DNA of 51,259 bases. It comes from Alphaproteobacteria bacterium (GTDB lineage: Bacteria; Pseudomonadota; Alphaproteobacteria; UBA8366; GCA-2717185). Position 1 is the stretch's first letter. Each line of letters opens with the position of its first letter. The notes beneath the pieces are model-generated. The model ran no database searches, was not told the origin of the DNA, and saw only the letters and a list, made by a program, of their open reading frames with translations. Shown piece after piece: positions 1 to 10,912 of this stretch. A program made the position numbers and the translations under genes. Location: NCBI GenBank assembly GCA_021774435.1, contig JAJFJB010000403.1, positions 1 through 51,259 of the forward strand, read 5' to 3'.

Positions 1-1150
1 CAAGCGCTTTCAGGATGATGCCGGAGTAGAAATCGACATTCGGGAACAGTTTGCGCTGAACGAAATACTCGTCCTCCAACGCAATCTTCTCCAATTCCAT
101 CGCAATCTCGAGAAGCGGTTCGTTCTCGATCCCCAACTCGCCTAACACTTCGTGCGCGCTCTTCATCAGCACGCGAGCGCGTGGATCGTGGTTCTTATAA
201 ACCCGATGGCCAAAGCCCATCAGTCTGAAGGGGTCGTCCTTATCCTTGGCGCGCTCGATCATCTCACCGATACGGTCTTTCGAACCGATCTCGTTTAGCA
301 TATCGAGCACGGCCTCGTTGGCGCCGCCATGTGCGGGCCCCCACAGCGAGGCAATGCCCGCCGCGATACAGGCAAATGGATTTGCGCCCGAAGAACCCGC
401 CATGCGCACCGTTGAGGTGGATGCATTTTGCTCATGATCCGCGTGCAAGATGAAAATCCGGTCCATTGCGCGCGAGACGACAGGGCTGATCTTGTAATCT
501 TCCGACGGCACCGAGAACATCATGTGCAAGAAGTTCTCGGCGTAGTTCAGGTCGTTGCGCGGATAGACGAACGGTTGGCCAATGGAATATTTGTACGCCA
601 TGGTAGCGATCGTCGGGATCTTGGCGATTAACCGGTGTGACGCGATCATGCGCTGATGCGGATCGTTGATATCGGTGGAGTCATGGTAAAAAGCGGAGAG
701 GGCACCAACGACACCGCACATGATCGCCATCGGATGGGCATCCCGGCGGAAGCCGCGATATAAATTGAGAAGCTGCTCGTGCACCATCGTGTGGTTCGTG
801 ATCGTGTTTTCAAACTCTGCACGTTCCGACTTGCTGGGCAGTTCGCCGTTCAGAAGCAGAAAGCAGAGTTCCAAGAAGGAACTACTCTCCGCGAGTTCCT
901 CGATCGGATATCCGCGATGCAGCAGTATGCCTTCTTCACCGTCGATATAGGTAATTTTGGATTCGCAAGATCCCGTCGACGTATAGCCCGGGTCGTAGGT
1001 GAAATGGCCCGTTTGTCCATAAAGCGAGCGAACATCAATGACTTTCGGCCCAATCGAACCTGGCATAAGCGGCAAGTCGTAGTTTTCGCCCGTGCTGTGA
1101 TCCTGCAGCGTTACATACTCGTTTCCGGCGCCTTTCGCTTCCTGACTCAT
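1..1150 (-). CDS. gltA: Citrate synthase, C-terminal end cut off by the window edge
   Basis: This is type II (hexameric-type) citrate synthase, which condenses acetyl-CoA and oxaloacetate at the entry of the TCA cycle in the cytoplasm. About 383 codons are present and the last ~45-50 residues lie beyond base 1. The three catalytic residues of the family are visible: His in [10 protein letters not shown], His in GFGHRVYKN and Asp in VDFYSGII. The start ATG (1148-1150) gives [15 protein letters not shown] and has AAAGGG about 6 nt upstream. The gene lies downstream of gltX on the same strand with a 264-bp gap, long enough for its own promoter, although I could not pick a convincing -35/-10 pair. 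Identity is certain; only the 3' end is missing. Confidence 0.97.
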   Translation of the reverse strand, partial: MSQEAKGAGNEYVTLQDHSTGENYDLPLMPGSIGPKVIDVRSLYGQTGHFTYDPGYTSTGSCESKITYIDGEEGILLHRGYPIEELAESSSFLELCFLLLNGELPSKSERAEFENTITNHTMVHEQLLNLYRGFRRDAHPMAIMCGVVGALSAFYHDSTDINDPHQRMIASHRLIAKIPTIATMAYKYSIGQPFVYPRNDLNYAENFLHMMFSVPSEDYKISPVVSRAMDRIFILHADHEQNASTSTVRMAGSSGANPFACIAAGIASLWGPAHGGANEAVLDMLNEIGSKDRIGEMIERAKDKDDPFRLMGFGHRVYKNHDPRARVLMKSAHEVLGELGIENEPLLEIAMELEKIALEDEYFVQRKLFPNVDFYSGIILKAL

Positions 1151-1414
1151 TGCAGCCCTTTCTTTTATTATCAATTAGTTGCAAGTATTCGCGGTGCGGT
1201 TTTTCTCATTGCGCTGCTCCTCTGCAACCGGCGCTAACCATGTTCCGCGTTGACACATATTATAGAGATCAAATCGTCGGTGGGCAAATTTGCCACGCGC
1301 GATACGTTCTTTCTTCGCCTCGTTGCTTGCGTCGCATTACGCGATCTAAACCACCCTATTTCTGAATAGTTAGCATTTCGTATCCGGGGTTTTTCGACCT
1401 TCCTTTATGGGAAT

Positions 1415-2833
1415 CTATGCAGTTCTATTAACGCCGGGTACGGCCGCGAGGCGCGAAAGCGCTTCTTCCTTGCCCAGTACTTGAAGGACTTCAAAGATAC
1501 CTGGCGACGCATTGGAACCTGTTAGGGCGGCTCGCAACGGCTGTGCGATTTTGCCAAGCCCAAGATCACGGCTTTCCGTGAAGTTCCGCGCTGTTTCCTC
1601 CAGTTTATCCGCCGACCAGTGCTCGACCGTGCTCAAGTCCGTGGCGAAGGAAGAGAGAAGGGCGCAACCGTCATCGCCAAGGAGTTTGGCTGCTTTCTCG
1701 TTTTCTAACGGATATTCGGGCGCAAAGACGTAGAAGCGGGCCATAGCTGCCAATTCATTCAGGTTTTTCGCGCGTTCTGTGAGGCTGCCAACGCCGGCTT
1801 CGAGACGTTCGCGCGCGACGACGGAAAGCGGGAAATCCGAATTTTCCATCAGCCGAGACGAGATCAACTCGACGAGCATTGGAGCGGGTGTGTCGCGGAG
1901 GTACTGTCCGTTTACATGTTCAAGTTTGGCGAAATCCATGCGGGAAGGCGATTTTCCGACGCCGCCGAGGTCGAACCATTCCGTCGCCTGCTCCGTCGAG
2001 ATAATTTCGTCATCGCCATGGCTCCAGCCCAGACGTAAGAGATAGTTACGCAGGGCCGCGGGCAGGTAGCCCATTTCCCTGTACGCATCTATACCGAGCG
2101 CACCATGGCGCTTGGACAATTTTTGACCATCGGCGCCATGAATTAGGGGAATATGCCCAAATGTCGGTTCCGGCCATCCCAGCGCTCGAAAAAGCTGTGT
2201 CTGGCGTGCGGCATTCGTCAGATGATCATCGCCTCGAATGACATGGGTTACGCCCATGTCGTGGTCATCGACGACGACCGACAGCATATAGGTCGGTGTA
2301 CCGTCGCTGCGCAGCAAGATCATATCGTCTAGTTGCTTGTTCGCGACACGCACAGGCCCTTGTACCTGGTCGTCGATGACGGTTTCGCCATCCTGTGGCG
2401 CCTTAAGGCGGATAACGGGGGCAATACCGGCAGGCGCGTCCGAAGGATCCCGATCTCGCCAGCGCCCGTCATACCGCATGGACCGCCCCTCATTTTTGGC
2501 CGTCTCCCGCATTTCGGCCAACTCTTCCGGCGTGCAATAACAATAATAGGCTGCGCCTTTTTTGTGCAGGTCGTGCGCCGCCGCGGCGTGCCGTTCGGCC
2601 CGTTCGGATTGGAAATAAACGTCTCGGTCCCAATCCAGTTCGAGCCATCGCAGACCGTCCAGGATTGCATCGATCGCCTCACGCGTGGACCGCTTGCGGT
2701 CTGTGTCTTCGATCCGCAACAGAAATTCACCGCCATGGTGCTTTGCGAAAAGCCAATTGAAGAGTGCTGTTCGTGCGCCGCCGATATGCAGAAAGCCGGT
2801 TGGCGATGGCGCAAAACGCGTGACGACGGTCAT
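1415..2833 (-). CDS. gltX: Glutamyl-tRNA synthetase
   Basis: This class Ic aminoacyl-tRNA synthetase charges tRNA-Glu. The protein opens with [19 protein letters not shown], containing the HIGH-type nucleotide signature (LHIGG). The KMSKS-type loop is KLSKRHGA near the middle. A C-terminal helical anticodon-binding region follows; the total of ~472 residues is normal for bacterial GluRS. The reading frame stays open 12 codons further upstream, to 2869. I chose the ATG at 2831-2833 because it has the Shine-Dalgarno-like AAAGGA about 7 nt upstream and matches the family N-terminus. The gene is divergent from comEC across a 158-bp gap. Alphaproteobacteria often carry two gltX copies, so this may be one of two. 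Confidence 0.96.
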   Translation of the reverse strand: MTVVTRFAPSPTGFLHIGGARTALFNWLFAKHHGGEFLLRIEDTDRKRSTREAIDAILDGLRWLELDWDRDVYFQSERAERHAAAAHDLHKKGAAYYCYCTPEELAEMRETAKNEGRSMRYDGRWRDRDPSDAPAGIAPVIRLKAPQDGETVIDDQVQGPVRVANKQLDDMILLRSDGTPTYMLSVVVDDHDMGVTHVIRGDDHLTNAARQTQLFRALGWPEPTFGHIPLIHGADGQKLSKRHGALGIDAYREMGYLPAALRNYLLRLGWSHGDDEIISTEQATEWFDLGGVGKSPSRMDFAKLEHVNGQYLRDTPAPMLVELISSRLMENSDFPLSVVARERLEAGVGSLTERAKNLNELAAMARFYVFAPEYPLENEKAAKLLGDDGCALLSSFATDLSTVEHWSADKLEETARNFTESRDLGLGKIAQPLRAALTGSNASPGIFEVLQVLGKEEALSRLAAVPGVNRTA

Positions 2834-2991
2834 GCGTGGTCCTTTCAATTGAAGAGATTCACGTACCATATAATTCGCGAGGGCGTTTTACACGAAGGCG
2901 AATGGCCGGACACGTTCTTTCTCCACCCGAATGCATAAATTGATTGGCACAGCAGCCCGCCTTTTTGCCATAAACGGTAAGGAGGAAAGTC

Positions 2992-5127
2992 GTGCAGAGC
3001 GGCGGATTGGCAACTATGGGGTTTAATGGCCCATACGAAACGGTGGCAACATATTTTGCTGCCGAGCGGGAACGTTGGGTACTTTGGGCGCCAGTGCTCA
3101 TGGGGTGCGGAATCGGTGCCTATTTTTCCGCCACGTCCGAACCGGCTATTTGGACCGGGCCGACTGTTTTAGTGATCGCGAGTACCGTTGTTCTCATCGC
3201 GCGATACAGACCGAATGTGGCACTCTTCGGCGCGGCACTGGCATTCTTGGCCTTGGGGTTTTCTTCCGCTCAAATTCGCAGCCACAATGTCTCGGCTTCC
3301 GTTCTCGAGCGGCCCTATGGTCCCGGGATGATCAGTGGGCGTGTGGTACATATCGACGCCTTTCCCAACAGTACACGCGCCGTGCTGGACCAGGTCTCTC
3401 TGAAGAAACTTTCGAAGGAGAAATCGCCAGATCGAGTTCGTATCCGTTTGCGGGCGATCGACCGGCCGGAAGTTGGCTCGCGAATAAGCGTGTTTGGAAA
3501 ACTCCTGCCGCCGGGAAGGCCCGCGGCACCGGGAGCCTTCGACTTTCAGCGCTATGCCTGGTTCTTGAAAATCGGGGCAGTTGGTTTTGCGTATGGCGGT
3601 GTTCAGCGTGTTGAAAGCGCCGTCTCGGACGACGGTGAATCCTTAGCGTTACTGGTGTCTCGCGTAAGGCAAAGAATCAGTGCACGAATACGCATGGCGG
3701 CGCCAGAACCCTCAGGCGCCATAGCGGCAGCATTGATCACGGGTGACCGGAGCGGGATACCACTCGATATCATGACGGCAATGCGTGATTCTGGATTGGC
3801 GCATCTTCTCGCAATTTCGGGGCTGCATATGGGCCTTGTCGCGGCAATTCTATTCTTTGGATTGCGTTTGGTCTTAGCGAGTCGCGAGCCGCTTGCTTTG
3901 CGATATCCGATCAAAAAATGGGCAGCAGCATCAGCGCTCCTTGGCGGGCTTGCCTATTTGATCCTCTCTGGTGCGACGATTCCTACGCAACGTGCTTTTC
4001 TGATGACCGGGCTGGTTCTGGTCGCGGTAATTTTTGACCGCACCGCAATTTCACTTCGTCTCGTCGCGCTGGCTGCAACGGCGATCCTTTTGATCGCGCC
4101 GGAGAGCCTTCTGAGCGCCAGTTTTCAGATGTCGTTTGCCGCCGTTGTGGCACTTGTCGCGGTGTATGAAAGTGGCCGGCGCCCGCTCGGAAATTGGGTT
4201 TCGGGCAGTCCCTTCCGGAAGGTCGTCCTTTATATCGCCGGCGTTGCCGTAACGACGATCGTGGCCGGTTTTGCGACGGGTATTTTCGGGATGTATCACT
4301 TCGGGCGTATAACCCATTACGGATTGCTTGCGAACTTGATGGCGGTGCCGGTGACGGCATTCTGGATCATGCCGTGGGCCGTACTCGCAATGGTTTTGAT
4401 GCCAATTGGTCTTGAGGCTTTTGCCCTCGCACCAATGACGTGGGGTATCGATGCGGTGGTCGGGATCGCGCAGTACGTTGCCGGCTTGCCGCTCGCGGTA
4501 AGCTTGACGGCGGCAATGCCGACCGCCGGGTTGGCCGCCGCGGCGTTGGGCGGGTTGTGGCTTTGCCTTTGGCGGCAAAGGTGGCGGTACGTCGGTGTTG
4601 CCGGCATCGTCGCCGGTGTCGCGTCGGTTTATCTTACGGACAAGCCAGATGTACTGGTGTCTTCGGATGGTCGATTAATGGCCATTCGGTCCTTGGATGG
4701 CGAATTGACATTGTCCTCGAAGCGCCGGGAAAAGCGCACCGCTTCGACGTGGCTGAGACGCGATGGTCAACAAGGGTCGCAGTCATGGTCTGCCAAAATC
4801 CCTCTGCTTCAATGCGACAGTATTGCGTGCATCTACGAAGCGAAGGGACGCCTTGTCGCGCTGGTAAACGATCCGCGCGCGCTGGGGGAGGATTGCCAAC
4901 GGGCCAATGTAATCGTGAGCGCGGTTCCTGTTCGGGGACGCTGTCCGTCGGCGCAGTTAGTAATCGATCGTTTCGATCTTTGGAGACAAGGAAGTCACGC
5001 GGTCTGGCTCGGTGAAAACGATTTGAGGATCGCCACCGTCGCAAGTATTCAAGGGGACAGGCCTTGGTCGGCGAAGCGGATTCGTAAACGCCGCAACCGC
5101 CTCAATAACGGCGCAAGAGACCGATAA
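2992..5127 (+). CDS. comEC: ComEC/Rec2-family DNA-uptake membrane protein
   Basis: This 711-residue polytopic membrane protein belongs to the ComEC/Rec2 family, the inner-membrane channel for single-stranded DNA uptake in competence. An N-terminal hydrophobic segment is followed by the soluble DUF4131-like region (about residues 100-210). The competence domain then begins near residue 240, with ITGDRSGI and the typical [11 protein letters not shown], and many membrane segments run to about residue 540. The remaining ~170 residues are soluble. I do not see the HxHxDH metal motif of the beta-lactamase-like domain of longer ComEC proteins, so this is the short form. The GTG start at 2992 has GGAGG (2981-2985) 6 nt upstream. 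Its 3' end overlaps the 3' end of lexA by 26 bp, tail to tail. The family is clear; competence itself is not shown. Confidence 0.93.
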   Translation: MQSGGLATMGFNGPYETVATYFAAERERWVLWAPVLMGCGIGAYFSATSEPAIWTGPTVLVIASTVVLIARYRPNVALFGAALAFLALGFSSAQIRSHNVSASVLERPYGPGMISGRVVHIDAFPNSTRAVLDQVSLKKLSKEKSPDRVRIRLRAIDRPEVGSRISVFGKLLPPGRPAAPGAFDFQRYAWFLKIGAVGFAYGGVQRVESAVSDDGESLALLVSRVRQRISARIRMAAPEPSGAIAAALITGDRSGIPLDIMTAMRDSGLAHLLAISGLHMGLVAAILFFGLRLVLASREPLALRYPIKKWAAASALLGGLAYLILSGATIPTQRAFLMTGLVLVAVIFDRTAISLRLVALAATAILLIAPESLLSASFQMSFAAVVALVAVYESGRRPLGNWVSGSPFRKVVLYIAGVAVTTIVAGFATGIFGMYHFGRITHYGLLANLMAVPVTAFWIMPWAVLAMVLMPIGLEAFALAPMTWGIDAVVGIAQYVAGLPLAVSLTAAMPTAGLAAAALGGLWLCLWRQRWRYVGVAGIVAGVASVYLTDKPDVLVSSDGRLMAIRSLDGELTLSSKRREKRTASTWLRRDGQQGSQSWSAKIPLLQCDSIACIYEAKGRLVALVNDPRALGEDCQRANVIVSAVPVRGRCPSAQLVIDRFDLWRQGSHAVWLGENDLRIATVASIQGDRPWSAKRIRKRRNRLNNGARDR

Positions 5128-5803
5128 GACGTCCCTGTACCTTCACTCGGTCCGGGCCAAAAATTCTGGTTTCGTAGGATGTGTTTGCGGGCTCAAGCGC
5201 AATTGAATCGCCTTTTCGGCGCAACCGTTTCAGGGTCACTTCGTTTTCATCGATCAGTGCGACGATGATCGCGCCGGTTTCTGCGTTATCGCAGCGCTGG
5301 ATTACGACGGTATCGCCTTCAATGATGCCGGCATCGACCATTGAGTCGCCTTCGACTTCGAGCGCGTAATGATCGCCACCGCCGAGCATGCTTGCGGGGA
5401 TATCAACGGCATTTGTCTGGTCCCGCAAAGCTTCGATCGGCGTGCCCGCGGCAATTTTGCCGTATAGGGGCAGGGGAATCGATTCCACGCCATCTGTATA
5501 TTCGGCGGGCAAAGGCGGCGCATATTCCTCGTTGCTAATCACTTTAGGTGAGAAGCCCGATTTGGAACCAAGCCCGGCGGATTCGGCGTTTTCGGGCAGG
5601 CGAACGATCTCAAGGGCACGCGCGCGGTGGGGAAGGCGGCGGATAAATCCCCGTTCTTCGAGGCCTGTTATCAACCGGTGAATACCGGATTTCGACTTCA
5701 GGTTCAGTGCTTCCTTCATTTCCTCGAAGGAAGGCGAGACGCCCGTCGCGGCGAGGCGTTCCTGGATATACATCAAAAGTTCGTATTGTTTACGCGTCAG
5801 CAT
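5102..5803 (-). CDS. lexA: LexA SOS repressor
   Basis: This is the SOS repressor, which binds LexA boxes and is inactivated by RecA-stimulated self-cleavage. The N-terminal winged helix starts [17 protein letters not shown]. Counting from the ATG at 5801-5803, the scissile Ala119-Gly120 lies in KIAAGTP, the catalytic Ser154 in EGDSMVDAG and Lys192 in VTLKRL. All are intact, so the protein should be cleavable. A GTG two codons upstream (5807-5809) is a possible alternative start. The gene is separated from moeA by ~165 bp containing a perfect LexA box, so autoregulation is expected. It converges on comEC with a 26-bp coding overlap. Confidence 0.97.
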   Translation of the reverse strand: MLTRKQYELLMYIQERLAATGVSPSFEEMKEALNLKSKSGIHRLITGLEERGFIRRLPHRARALEIVRLPENAESAGLGSKSGFSPKVISNEEYAPPLPAEYTDGVESIPLPLYGKIAAGTPIEALRDQTNAVDIPASMLGGGDHYALEVEGDSMVDAGIIEGDTVVIQRCDNAETGAIIVALIDENEVTLKRLRRKGDSIALEPANTSYETRIFGPDRVKVQGRLIGLLRRY

Positions 5804-5894
5804 GACCACCCATCCCCTATCGCTGGTATCCTCAATTTCAGGTTGCTGACGGGTGAGCCCTTCAACAAACGCTGTTTAGGAGACACAACATATA

Positions 5895-5909
5895 GAACAA
5901 AACAAAAAC
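5895..5909 (-). promoter_or_regulatory. Possible second, degenerate LexA box
   Basis: GAAC-N7-AAAC lies 9 bp from the perfect box, between it and the lexA start, and differs from GAAC-N7-GAAC by one base. It is in the opposite repeat orientation to its neighbour. It may be a weaker second operator or coincidence in an A-rich tract. Confidence 0.35.
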
Positions 5910-5918
5910 ACAACGCAT

Positions 5919-5933
5919 GTTCTAGTTTAGTTC
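5919..5933 (-). promoter_or_regulatory. LexA (SOS) box upstream of lexA
   Basis: GTTC-N7-GTTC is present exactly (GTTCTAGTTTAGTTC), about 115 bp upstream of the lexA start. This direct-repeat form, rather than CTGT-N8-ACAG, is the established LexA operator of alphaproteobacteria. The spacer is AT-rich, as is usual. Its position implies autoregulation of lexA. Confidence 0.88.
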
Positions 5934-5967
5934 ACATTTTCGGTCAAGGGGAATTCAGATTTTAAGG

Positions 5968-7182
5968 TTATATGCGCGCCATACCGTCGGGGATTGGAAG
6001 ATATTCGATGATATCGCCTGCTGCTGCGGCGGCGGCGAAAGGGGCGCGAATGATCAGGCAATCCGCTTTCGCCATACGTGAAAGCATTGAACTGTCCTGT
6101 TTGGCAAAGGGGACAGCAAATAGGCTGCCATTGTCATCATGTTCGAGAGTCGCGCGGAGATAATCCTCGCGTTGGTCATTCGCGCCCAATGCCGTTTTCA
6201 AGCGGGCGGTCATACGGGGTTGTTCGGTATTTGAAATGCCGAGCATTTTCTCGATCGCGGGCAGCATGAATATCAGCGCGCAGACAACGGTCGAGACGGG
6301 GTTGCCGGGCAAACCAAGCACAGGCGTATCGGCAATCTGGCCGAAAATGAGCGGTTTTCCGGGGCGCATCGCGATGCGCCAGAAATCGAGTTCCATTCCC
6401 ATGTCACCGAGAACGCTTTGAACGAGATCGTGGTCGCCGACGGAAGCGCCGCCCGTCGTCACCAATAAGTCCGCGCCACGAGCACCGGCGGCCATCGCCG
6501 CCAAGGCATCGCGGTCGTCTGGTGCGATACCAAGCAATACGGGCTCGCCACCGCGCGCTTCGATCAATGAGGCGAGCGTCAAACTATTGGAACTGACGAT
6601 CTGGTTCGGGCCCAGGGGGTCGCCTGGCATGACGATTTCGTCGCCCGTCGCGAGTACGGCAATCCGGGGCCGCCGATGCGCCATGAGCCAGGGGACATTC
6701 ATCGCCGCAGCGAAACCAACGTCTCGTGCGGTGATGACCTGCCCCGCAAAAAGCCCAATTTCGCCCTCTCGAAAATCGAGCCCCGCGGGCCGGATATAGT
6801 GACCTTCCGGCACCGATACCTTGATCGTAACCTTGTCGCCTTCAGCTTCGGTGTCTTCCTGAATGACGATCGTATCGGCTCCTGCTGGAACCGGGCCGCC
6901 GGTAAAGATGCGCACGCATTGGCCGGCGCCGATGTCGCCGTCATGCTCGCCGCCTGCGGGAGCATGGCCAATGACATCCAGCGTGACGGGTGGATTTGCT
7001 ACGTCAGAGGCCCGTACGGCATAGCCGTCCATCGCCGAAACCGCGGTCGGGGGTTGGGTGCGCCGCGACCTGACATCGGTTGCCAGTACGCGACCCAGGC
7101 TTTGGGTGAGTGAAATTTGCTCCGCCTGCAATGGCGAGAAGGCGGCGAGGATACGGGTGCGGGCGTCTTCGACTGAGAGCAT
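5968..7182 (-). CDS. moeA: Molybdopterin molybdenumtransferase MoeA
   Basis: This 404-residue enzyme inserts molybdate into adenylylated molybdopterin in the last step of Mo-cofactor synthesis. The protein opens [12 protein letters not shown] and carries the family signatures SAMDGYAV (~residue 54), TTGGASVGDHD in the MoCF-biosynthesis domain and GLPGNPVS before the C-terminal domain IV. The reading frame is open 30 codons further upstream. The ATG at 7180-7182 is preferred because it shares a base with the moaC stop (TAATG), the usual coupling in this operon. It is the last gene of the trpGDC-moaC-moeA run; lexA follows after its own regulatory region. Confidence 0.95.
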   Translation of the reverse strand: MLSVEDARTRILAAFSPLQAEQISLTQSLGRVLATDVRSRRTQPPTAVSAMDGYAVRASDVANPPVTLDVIGHAPAGGEHDGDIGAGQCVRIFTGGPVPAGADTIVIQEDTEAEGDKVTIKVSVPEGHYIRPAGLDFREGEIGLFAGQVITARDVGFAAAMNVPWLMAHRRPRIAVLATGDEIVMPGDPLGPNQIVSSNSLTLASLIEARGGEPVLLGIAPDDRDALAAMAAGARGADLLVTTGGASVGDHDLVQSVLGDMGMELDFWRIAMRPGKPLIFGQIADTPVLGLPGNPVSTVVCALIFMLPAIEKMLGISNTEQPRMTARLKTALGANDQREDYLRATLEHDDNGSLFAVPFAKQDSSMLSRMAKADCLIIRAPFAAAAAAGDIIEYLPIPDGMARI

Positions 7183-7658
7183 TATGTGCTTTCGTAAGTA
7201 CCGGATTTGCCACCGGCTTTGTGCGTCAATCTGATATCCATAATCTGCATGCCGCGATCGACTGCCTTGCACATGTCATAGACGGTCAGTGCTGCAACCG
7301 ACACGGCGGTCAAGGCTTCCATTTCGACACCGGTGCGGCCTTTCAGTTTACAGGTCGCGGTGATGTCTACGGCGTTGCGCTCTGGGTCGATCTGGAGATC
7401 GACTTGCACCGAAGAAAGGGCGAGGGGATGGCAGAGAGGAACAAGATCCGGTGTCTTCTTGGCACCCATGATCCCGGCGAGCCGCGCCACGGAGAGCACG
7501 TCTCCTTTCTTCACGCCGCCATCGGCGATCAATTGAACGGTCTCCGGCTGCATGAGCACTGAACCGGCGGCTGTCGCTGTTCGTTCTGTCTCGTCTTTCG
7601 CGGAGACATCGACCATGACGGCATTGCCGTCCCCGTCGAAATGGGTCAGCGTTGCCAT
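7182..7658 (-). CDS. moaC: Cyclic pyranopterin monophosphate synthase MoaC
   Basis: MoaC converts 3',8-cyclo-7,8-dihydro-GTP to cyclic pyranopterin monophosphate, an early step in molybdenum-cofactor synthesis. At 158 residues it has the normal length. The start [21 protein letters not shown] is typical, with the family segments [23 protein letters not shown] and [11 protein letters not shown]. The conserved DMCK lysine/cysteine stretch is intact. The ATG overlaps the trpC stop (TGATG) and its own stop overlaps the moeA ATG, so the three genes are translationally coupled. Confidence 0.96.
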   Translation of the reverse strand: MATLTHFDGDGNAVMVDVSAKDETERTATAAGSVLMQPETVQLIADGGVKKGDVLSVARLAGIMGAKKTPDLVPLCHPLALSSVQVDLQIDPERNAVDITATCKLKGRTGVEMEALTAVSVAALTVYDMCKAVDRGMQIMDIRLTHKAGGKSGTYEST

Positions 7659-8467
7659 CAGGCCGTCGCCGCGGCAGATGTTTCGAGAATTGCCCGTGTT
7701 GCGGCGGCAACATCGTCCTGACGCATCAGCGATTCACCAATCAGAAATCGGCGTACTCCGACCGCAGCACAGCGTGCCAGGTCTGTTGGCAACCCCAGAC
7801 CGCTTTCCCCGACGACAGTTCGGTTTTCAGGTACCGAAGAGGCTAGGCTTTCCGTCGTCGCGAGATCGACTTCAAGGGTCTTCAGGTTGCGGTTGTTGAT
7901 TCCAATTAACCCCGACTCAAGTTTCAAGGCTCGGTCGAGCTCTTCCGCATTGTGGACTTCGACGAGCACGTCCATGCCGAGTTCGACCGAAAGGGTCTCA
8001 AGTGAGGCTGCCGTCCCGTCGTCGAGTGCTGCCATAATCAGCAAAATGCAATCGGCACCAATGGCCCGCGCCTCGTATACCTGATAGGCGTCGAGCATGA
8101 AGTCCTTGCGTAGCACAGGCAGGTTCGTTGCCATCCGCGCGGCGGTCAGATAGTCGTTCTTGCCCTGAAAATAGGGCGTGTCCGTCAATACCGATAAGCA
8201 ACTCGCTCCGCCAGCTTGGTAGGCGCGGGCGAGGGATGCCGGCGCAAAGTCTTCCCGGATCAATCCCTTGCTGGGCGACGCCTTTTTTAATTCCGCGATA
8301 AGGCCGTAGCCGCCGTTTTCAACAGCCTGGGACAATGCGGCTGCGAAGCCACGCGGGGTCGGACCGTCCTGCGCGCGCGATTTCATATCTTCGAACGGGA
8401 CCTCCGCTTTCGAGGCCGCGATATGCTCTCTCTTGTCGGCGCAAATCTTCTCTAAGACATCGCTCAT
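7658..8467 (-). CDS. trpC: Indole-3-glycerol phosphate synthase
   Basis: This (beta/alpha)8 enzyme closes the indole ring of tryptophan from CdRP. The 269-residue protein shows [13 protein letters not shown] (catalytic lysine region), [33 protein letters not shown] and VGESGL, the last being the phosphate-binding strand. It is a monofunctional TrpC without a fused TrpF. The start overlaps the trpD stop by ATGA (8464-8467), and the stop overlaps the moaC start. Confidence 0.97.
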   Translation of the reverse strand: MSDVLEKICADKREHIAASKAEVPFEDMKSRAQDGPTPRGFAAALSQAVENGGYGLIAELKKASPSKGLIREDFAPASLARAYQAGGASCLSVLTDTPYFQGKNDYLTAARMATNLPVLRKDFMLDAYQVYEARAIGADCILLIMAALDDGTAASLETLSVELGMDVLVEVHNAEELDRALKLESGLIGINNRNLKTLEVDLATTESLASSVPENRTVVGESGLGLPTDLARCAAVGVRRFLIGESLMRQDDVAAATRAILETSAAATA

Positions 8468-9498
8468 GCGTTACCCTCGTTGGTAATGGCGACGAGTCTG
8501 TCGAGCGCCGCCTGCGCCTTGCCGCTCGCGATCGCCTCCGACGCGATATCGACACCGTCGCGCAAATCCTCGATCCGTCCCGCGACTTTGAGCGCCGCCG
8601 CGGTTCCGAACAGTACGATATCGCGATAGGCGCCGGTCTCACCGGACAACACTGCGCGGATCGCAGCGGCGTTGTATTCGGGGTCGCCCCCTTTCAGGTC
8701 TTCCGCTTTGCTGAGGGGAAGGCCGGCATCTTCCGGTGACAGTTCAAACGTCGAGAGGTTGCCATTGTAAAATTCGCACACCGTTGAAGGTCCGGTCGTC
8801 GTCAGTTCATCCAGACCATCCGATCCGTGAACGACCCAGGCCCGCTCTGCCCCGAGTGTACCGAGTGTCGCAGCCATGGGTTCGACCCATTTAGGCAGGT
8901 AGGTCCCGACCAGCAGGCGTTTTACACCCGCGGGATTGGAGAGCGGTCCTAATATGTTGAAGATCGTTGGCGTGCCCAGTTCCACCCGCGTCGGCATGAC
9001 ATTGCGCATGGCGCCGTGATGACGTTGCGCCATCATGAAACAGATCCCGGCTTCCTTGACCGCTTTTTCGAGGAGGGGGAAGTCCGCATCCAGGTCTATG
9101 CCCAAGGTGCTCAGAACATCGGCTGCACCCGACTTCGATGTCGCAGCCCTGTTGCCGTGCTTTGCGATGGGAATCCCGCAGCCTGCGGTCACGATCGCGA
9201 TACAGGTCGAAATGTTGTATGTGCCCGATTTATCGCCGCCCGTGCCGACAATATCCATTGCGCCGTCCGGGGCCTGAATCTTGGTTGCCTTGGCGCGCAT
9301 CGTCGCTGCCGCGCCGGTGATTTCTTCGACAGTTTCACCCCGCGTCCGCAACGCGAGCAACAGCCCGCCCATCTGCGATGGCGTGGCATCGCCCGACATC
9401 ATGATGTCGAACGCTTTCTCCGCTTCCTGTGCGGTCAGCGTTTCGCCGCTGGCAACTTTCCCAAGCAGTTCTTTGAAGATATCGGCATTATCGACCAT
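8464..9498 (-). CDS. trpD: Anthranilate phosphoribosyltransferase
   Basis: TrpD transfers the phosphoribosyl group from PRPP to anthranilate. The 344-residue protein has the PRPP-binding [14 protein letters not shown] near residue 86, the family [17 protein letters not shown] and the [10 protein letters not shown] segment. It begins [15 protein letters not shown], 9 nt after the trpG stop, and ends in an ATGA overlap with trpC. It is not fused to TrpG. Confidence 0.97.
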   Translation of the reverse strand: MVDNADIFKELLGKVASGETLTAQEAEKAFDIMMSGDATPSQMGGLLLALRTRGETVEEITGAAATMRAKATKIQAPDGAMDIVGTGGDKSGTYNISTCIAIVTAGCGIPIAKHGNRAATSKSGAADVLSTLGIDLDADFPLLEKAVKEAGICFMMAQRHHGAMRNVMPTRVELGTPTIFNILGPLSNPAGVKRLLVGTYLPKWVEPMAATLGTLGAERAWVVHGSDGLDELTTTGPSTVCEFYNGNLSTFELSPEDAGLPLSKAEDLKGGDPEYNAAAIRAVLSGETGAYRDIVLFGTAAALKVAGRIEDLRDGVDIASEAIASGKAQAALDRLVAITNEGNA

Positions 9499-9507
9499 TG
9501 CTTGCCC

Positions 9508-10080
9508 TCAATGCCTCGTCGTCTTTAGGAAGTTATCCAGCAGATGATGGCCGTGCTCGGAGGCGATACTCTCGGGGTGGAATTGCACGCCATAAAGCGG
9601 CATCTCCTTATGCTCGATACCCATCACGATGCCGTCGTCCGTTTCCGCCGTAATGCTGAAACAGTCGGGCAGGGAACTCCGATCCATAATCAGGGAATGA
9701 TATCGCGTTGCCGTCAGTGGGTTGGGGATGTCGGCGAAAATGCCTTCGCCGTTATGCTTAATCTCACTGAGTTTGCCATGCATGCATTCCGGCGCCCGGA
9801 TAACGCGGCCACCAAGCGCCTGTCCGACCGACTGGTGCCCGAGGCAGACACCAAGCATTGGCACCTTGCCCGCGGCCGCGCGCACCAGATCGAGACAGAT
9901 GCCTGCTTTATCCGGATCGCAGGGACCGGGCGAAATCACGATGCCGGAAGGGTTCATCGCAAGCGCTTCATCTACCGAAATGGCATCGTTCCGATACACC
10001 TCGAACGTCGCGCCAAGCTCACCCAGGAAATGCCATAGGTTATAGGTGAAGCTGTCGTAGTTATCGATTAGTAGGTACAT
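9508..10080 (-). CDS. trpG: Anthranilate synthase glutamine amidotransferase component
   Basis: This class I glutamine amidotransferase subunit supplies ammonia to TrpE (and perhaps PabB) for anthranilate. The 190-residue protein starts [15 protein letters not shown] and has the nucleophile Cys79 in LGVCLGHQ and the His/Glu pair in [11 protein letters not shown]. trpE is expected immediately upstream in this gene order but is absent. The 900 bp upstream instead hold repeats and then a PEP-CTERM gene, so trpE must be elsewhere. The protein could serve folate synthesis as PabA too. Confidence 0.95.
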   Translation of the reverse strand: MYLLIDNYDSFTYNLWHFLGELGATFEVYRNDAISVDEALAMNPSGIVISPGPCDPDKAGICLDLVRAAAGKVPMLGVCLGHQSVGQALGGRVIRAPECMHGKLSEIKHNGEGIFADIPNPLTATRYHSLIMDRSSLPDCFSITAETDDGIVMGIEHKEMPLYGVQFHPESIASEHGHHLLDNFLKTTRH

Positions 10081-10412
10081 TTCAGCGACTTGCTACAGTT
10101 TGTTCATGCGCGCATGTGGCGCCAATGGCGCTTTATAGCAATAAAGCATCGCCCGCAAAAGAAACCTGCGTAGCGTGCGTCTAAAGGCGACGGGTCTCGA
10201 CTTTTTTTCAACTTTGCGCCATCCGCCCACCACGGCCGAACATCTGACCAATTTCGAATGCCAACTTTCTTGAGTGAGACTGCATTTAGGGCTTAAACGG
10301 TTCCGCTCGGAAACGCGTATTGTAGAGCCCCATTTAGGGAGCCGCACATTACAAAGCGCTTTTGGATGTTGCCGGGAGTGAGGGCTGCAATGTCTTAATA
10401 GGCCGGGGATTA

Positions 10413-10487
10413 GTGCGGCGAAAAATTCCGGTTTTGCATAAGTTCCAAGACTGCTTCTAATCAGCTTCAGACGTGCCAGAGGGGTAG
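10413..10487 (+). repeat. Partial copy (C) of a dispersed intergenic repeat
   Basis: This stretch aligns by eye with the inner part of the ~265-bp repeats at 15100-15362 and 18687-18951, in the same orientation. Shared blocks include GTGCGGCGAA(A), TCCAAGAC, and GCTTCAGACGTGC followed by TAG or CAG. Weaker similarity may continue left to about 10390. Only the middle of the repeat is present. Confidence 0.6.
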
Positions 10488-10508
10488 TGCTAGTGTCTGT
10501 TGGTGACC

Positions 10509-10655
10509 GATGCTGTTGAAAAACTATTTTCGAGCCGGCTCAGTGAAATATTGATTCGTAACCGCTCCCTCACGAGCAATATTGATTTACGATTATCAAT
10601 GTTTTGATTCGAAGGTTGTGCGAACGCTGTACGCTCGGAGTTTTTCAACAGTATC
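10509..10655. mobile_element. Short inverted-repeat (MITE-like) element or IS remnant
   Basis: The left end (10509-10525) and right end (10639-10655) are inverted repeats of 17 bp with one mismatch, core CTGTTGAAAAACT. The 147-bp unit encodes no transposase. Internally it has several similar AATATTGATT-like segments. No clear target duplication is visible. The CTGTTGAAAAA end is reminiscent of termini of some insertion sequences, so this could be an internally deleted IS. Confidence 0.55.
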
Positions 10656-10896
10656 GACCCGGTTCGGAAGTCATTATTATTTCCAAAAGCATTTGCGACC
10701 TAAAATTGACGGGATTTTTTACAATTCCATGAGCGTTTAAATTTTTTTATAAGCCATTGGTATATAGTTATTTTTTGCATTACTCGAGTTCCCCTTAGCG
10801 TTCAGGAACTTCAATGTGTCGGAAAACTTTACGAATTTTCTTGTAAGATGATGCATTAATTACACTAACTGATTGATTCCACACAAATTAATTTAA

Positions 10897-10912
10897 CGGT
10901 ACAAAAATTGCT
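10897..10912 (+). promoter_or_regulatory. Sigma-54 (RpoN) promoter candidate for the PEP-CTERM gene
   Basis: CGGTAC-AAAAA-TTGCT matches the -24/-12 consensus TGGCAC-N5-TTGCW, with the invariant GG and GC exactly 10 bases apart. It lies about 77 bp upstream of the ATG at 10990, on the same strand. A similar element precedes the second PEP-CTERM gene. Confidence 0.55.
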
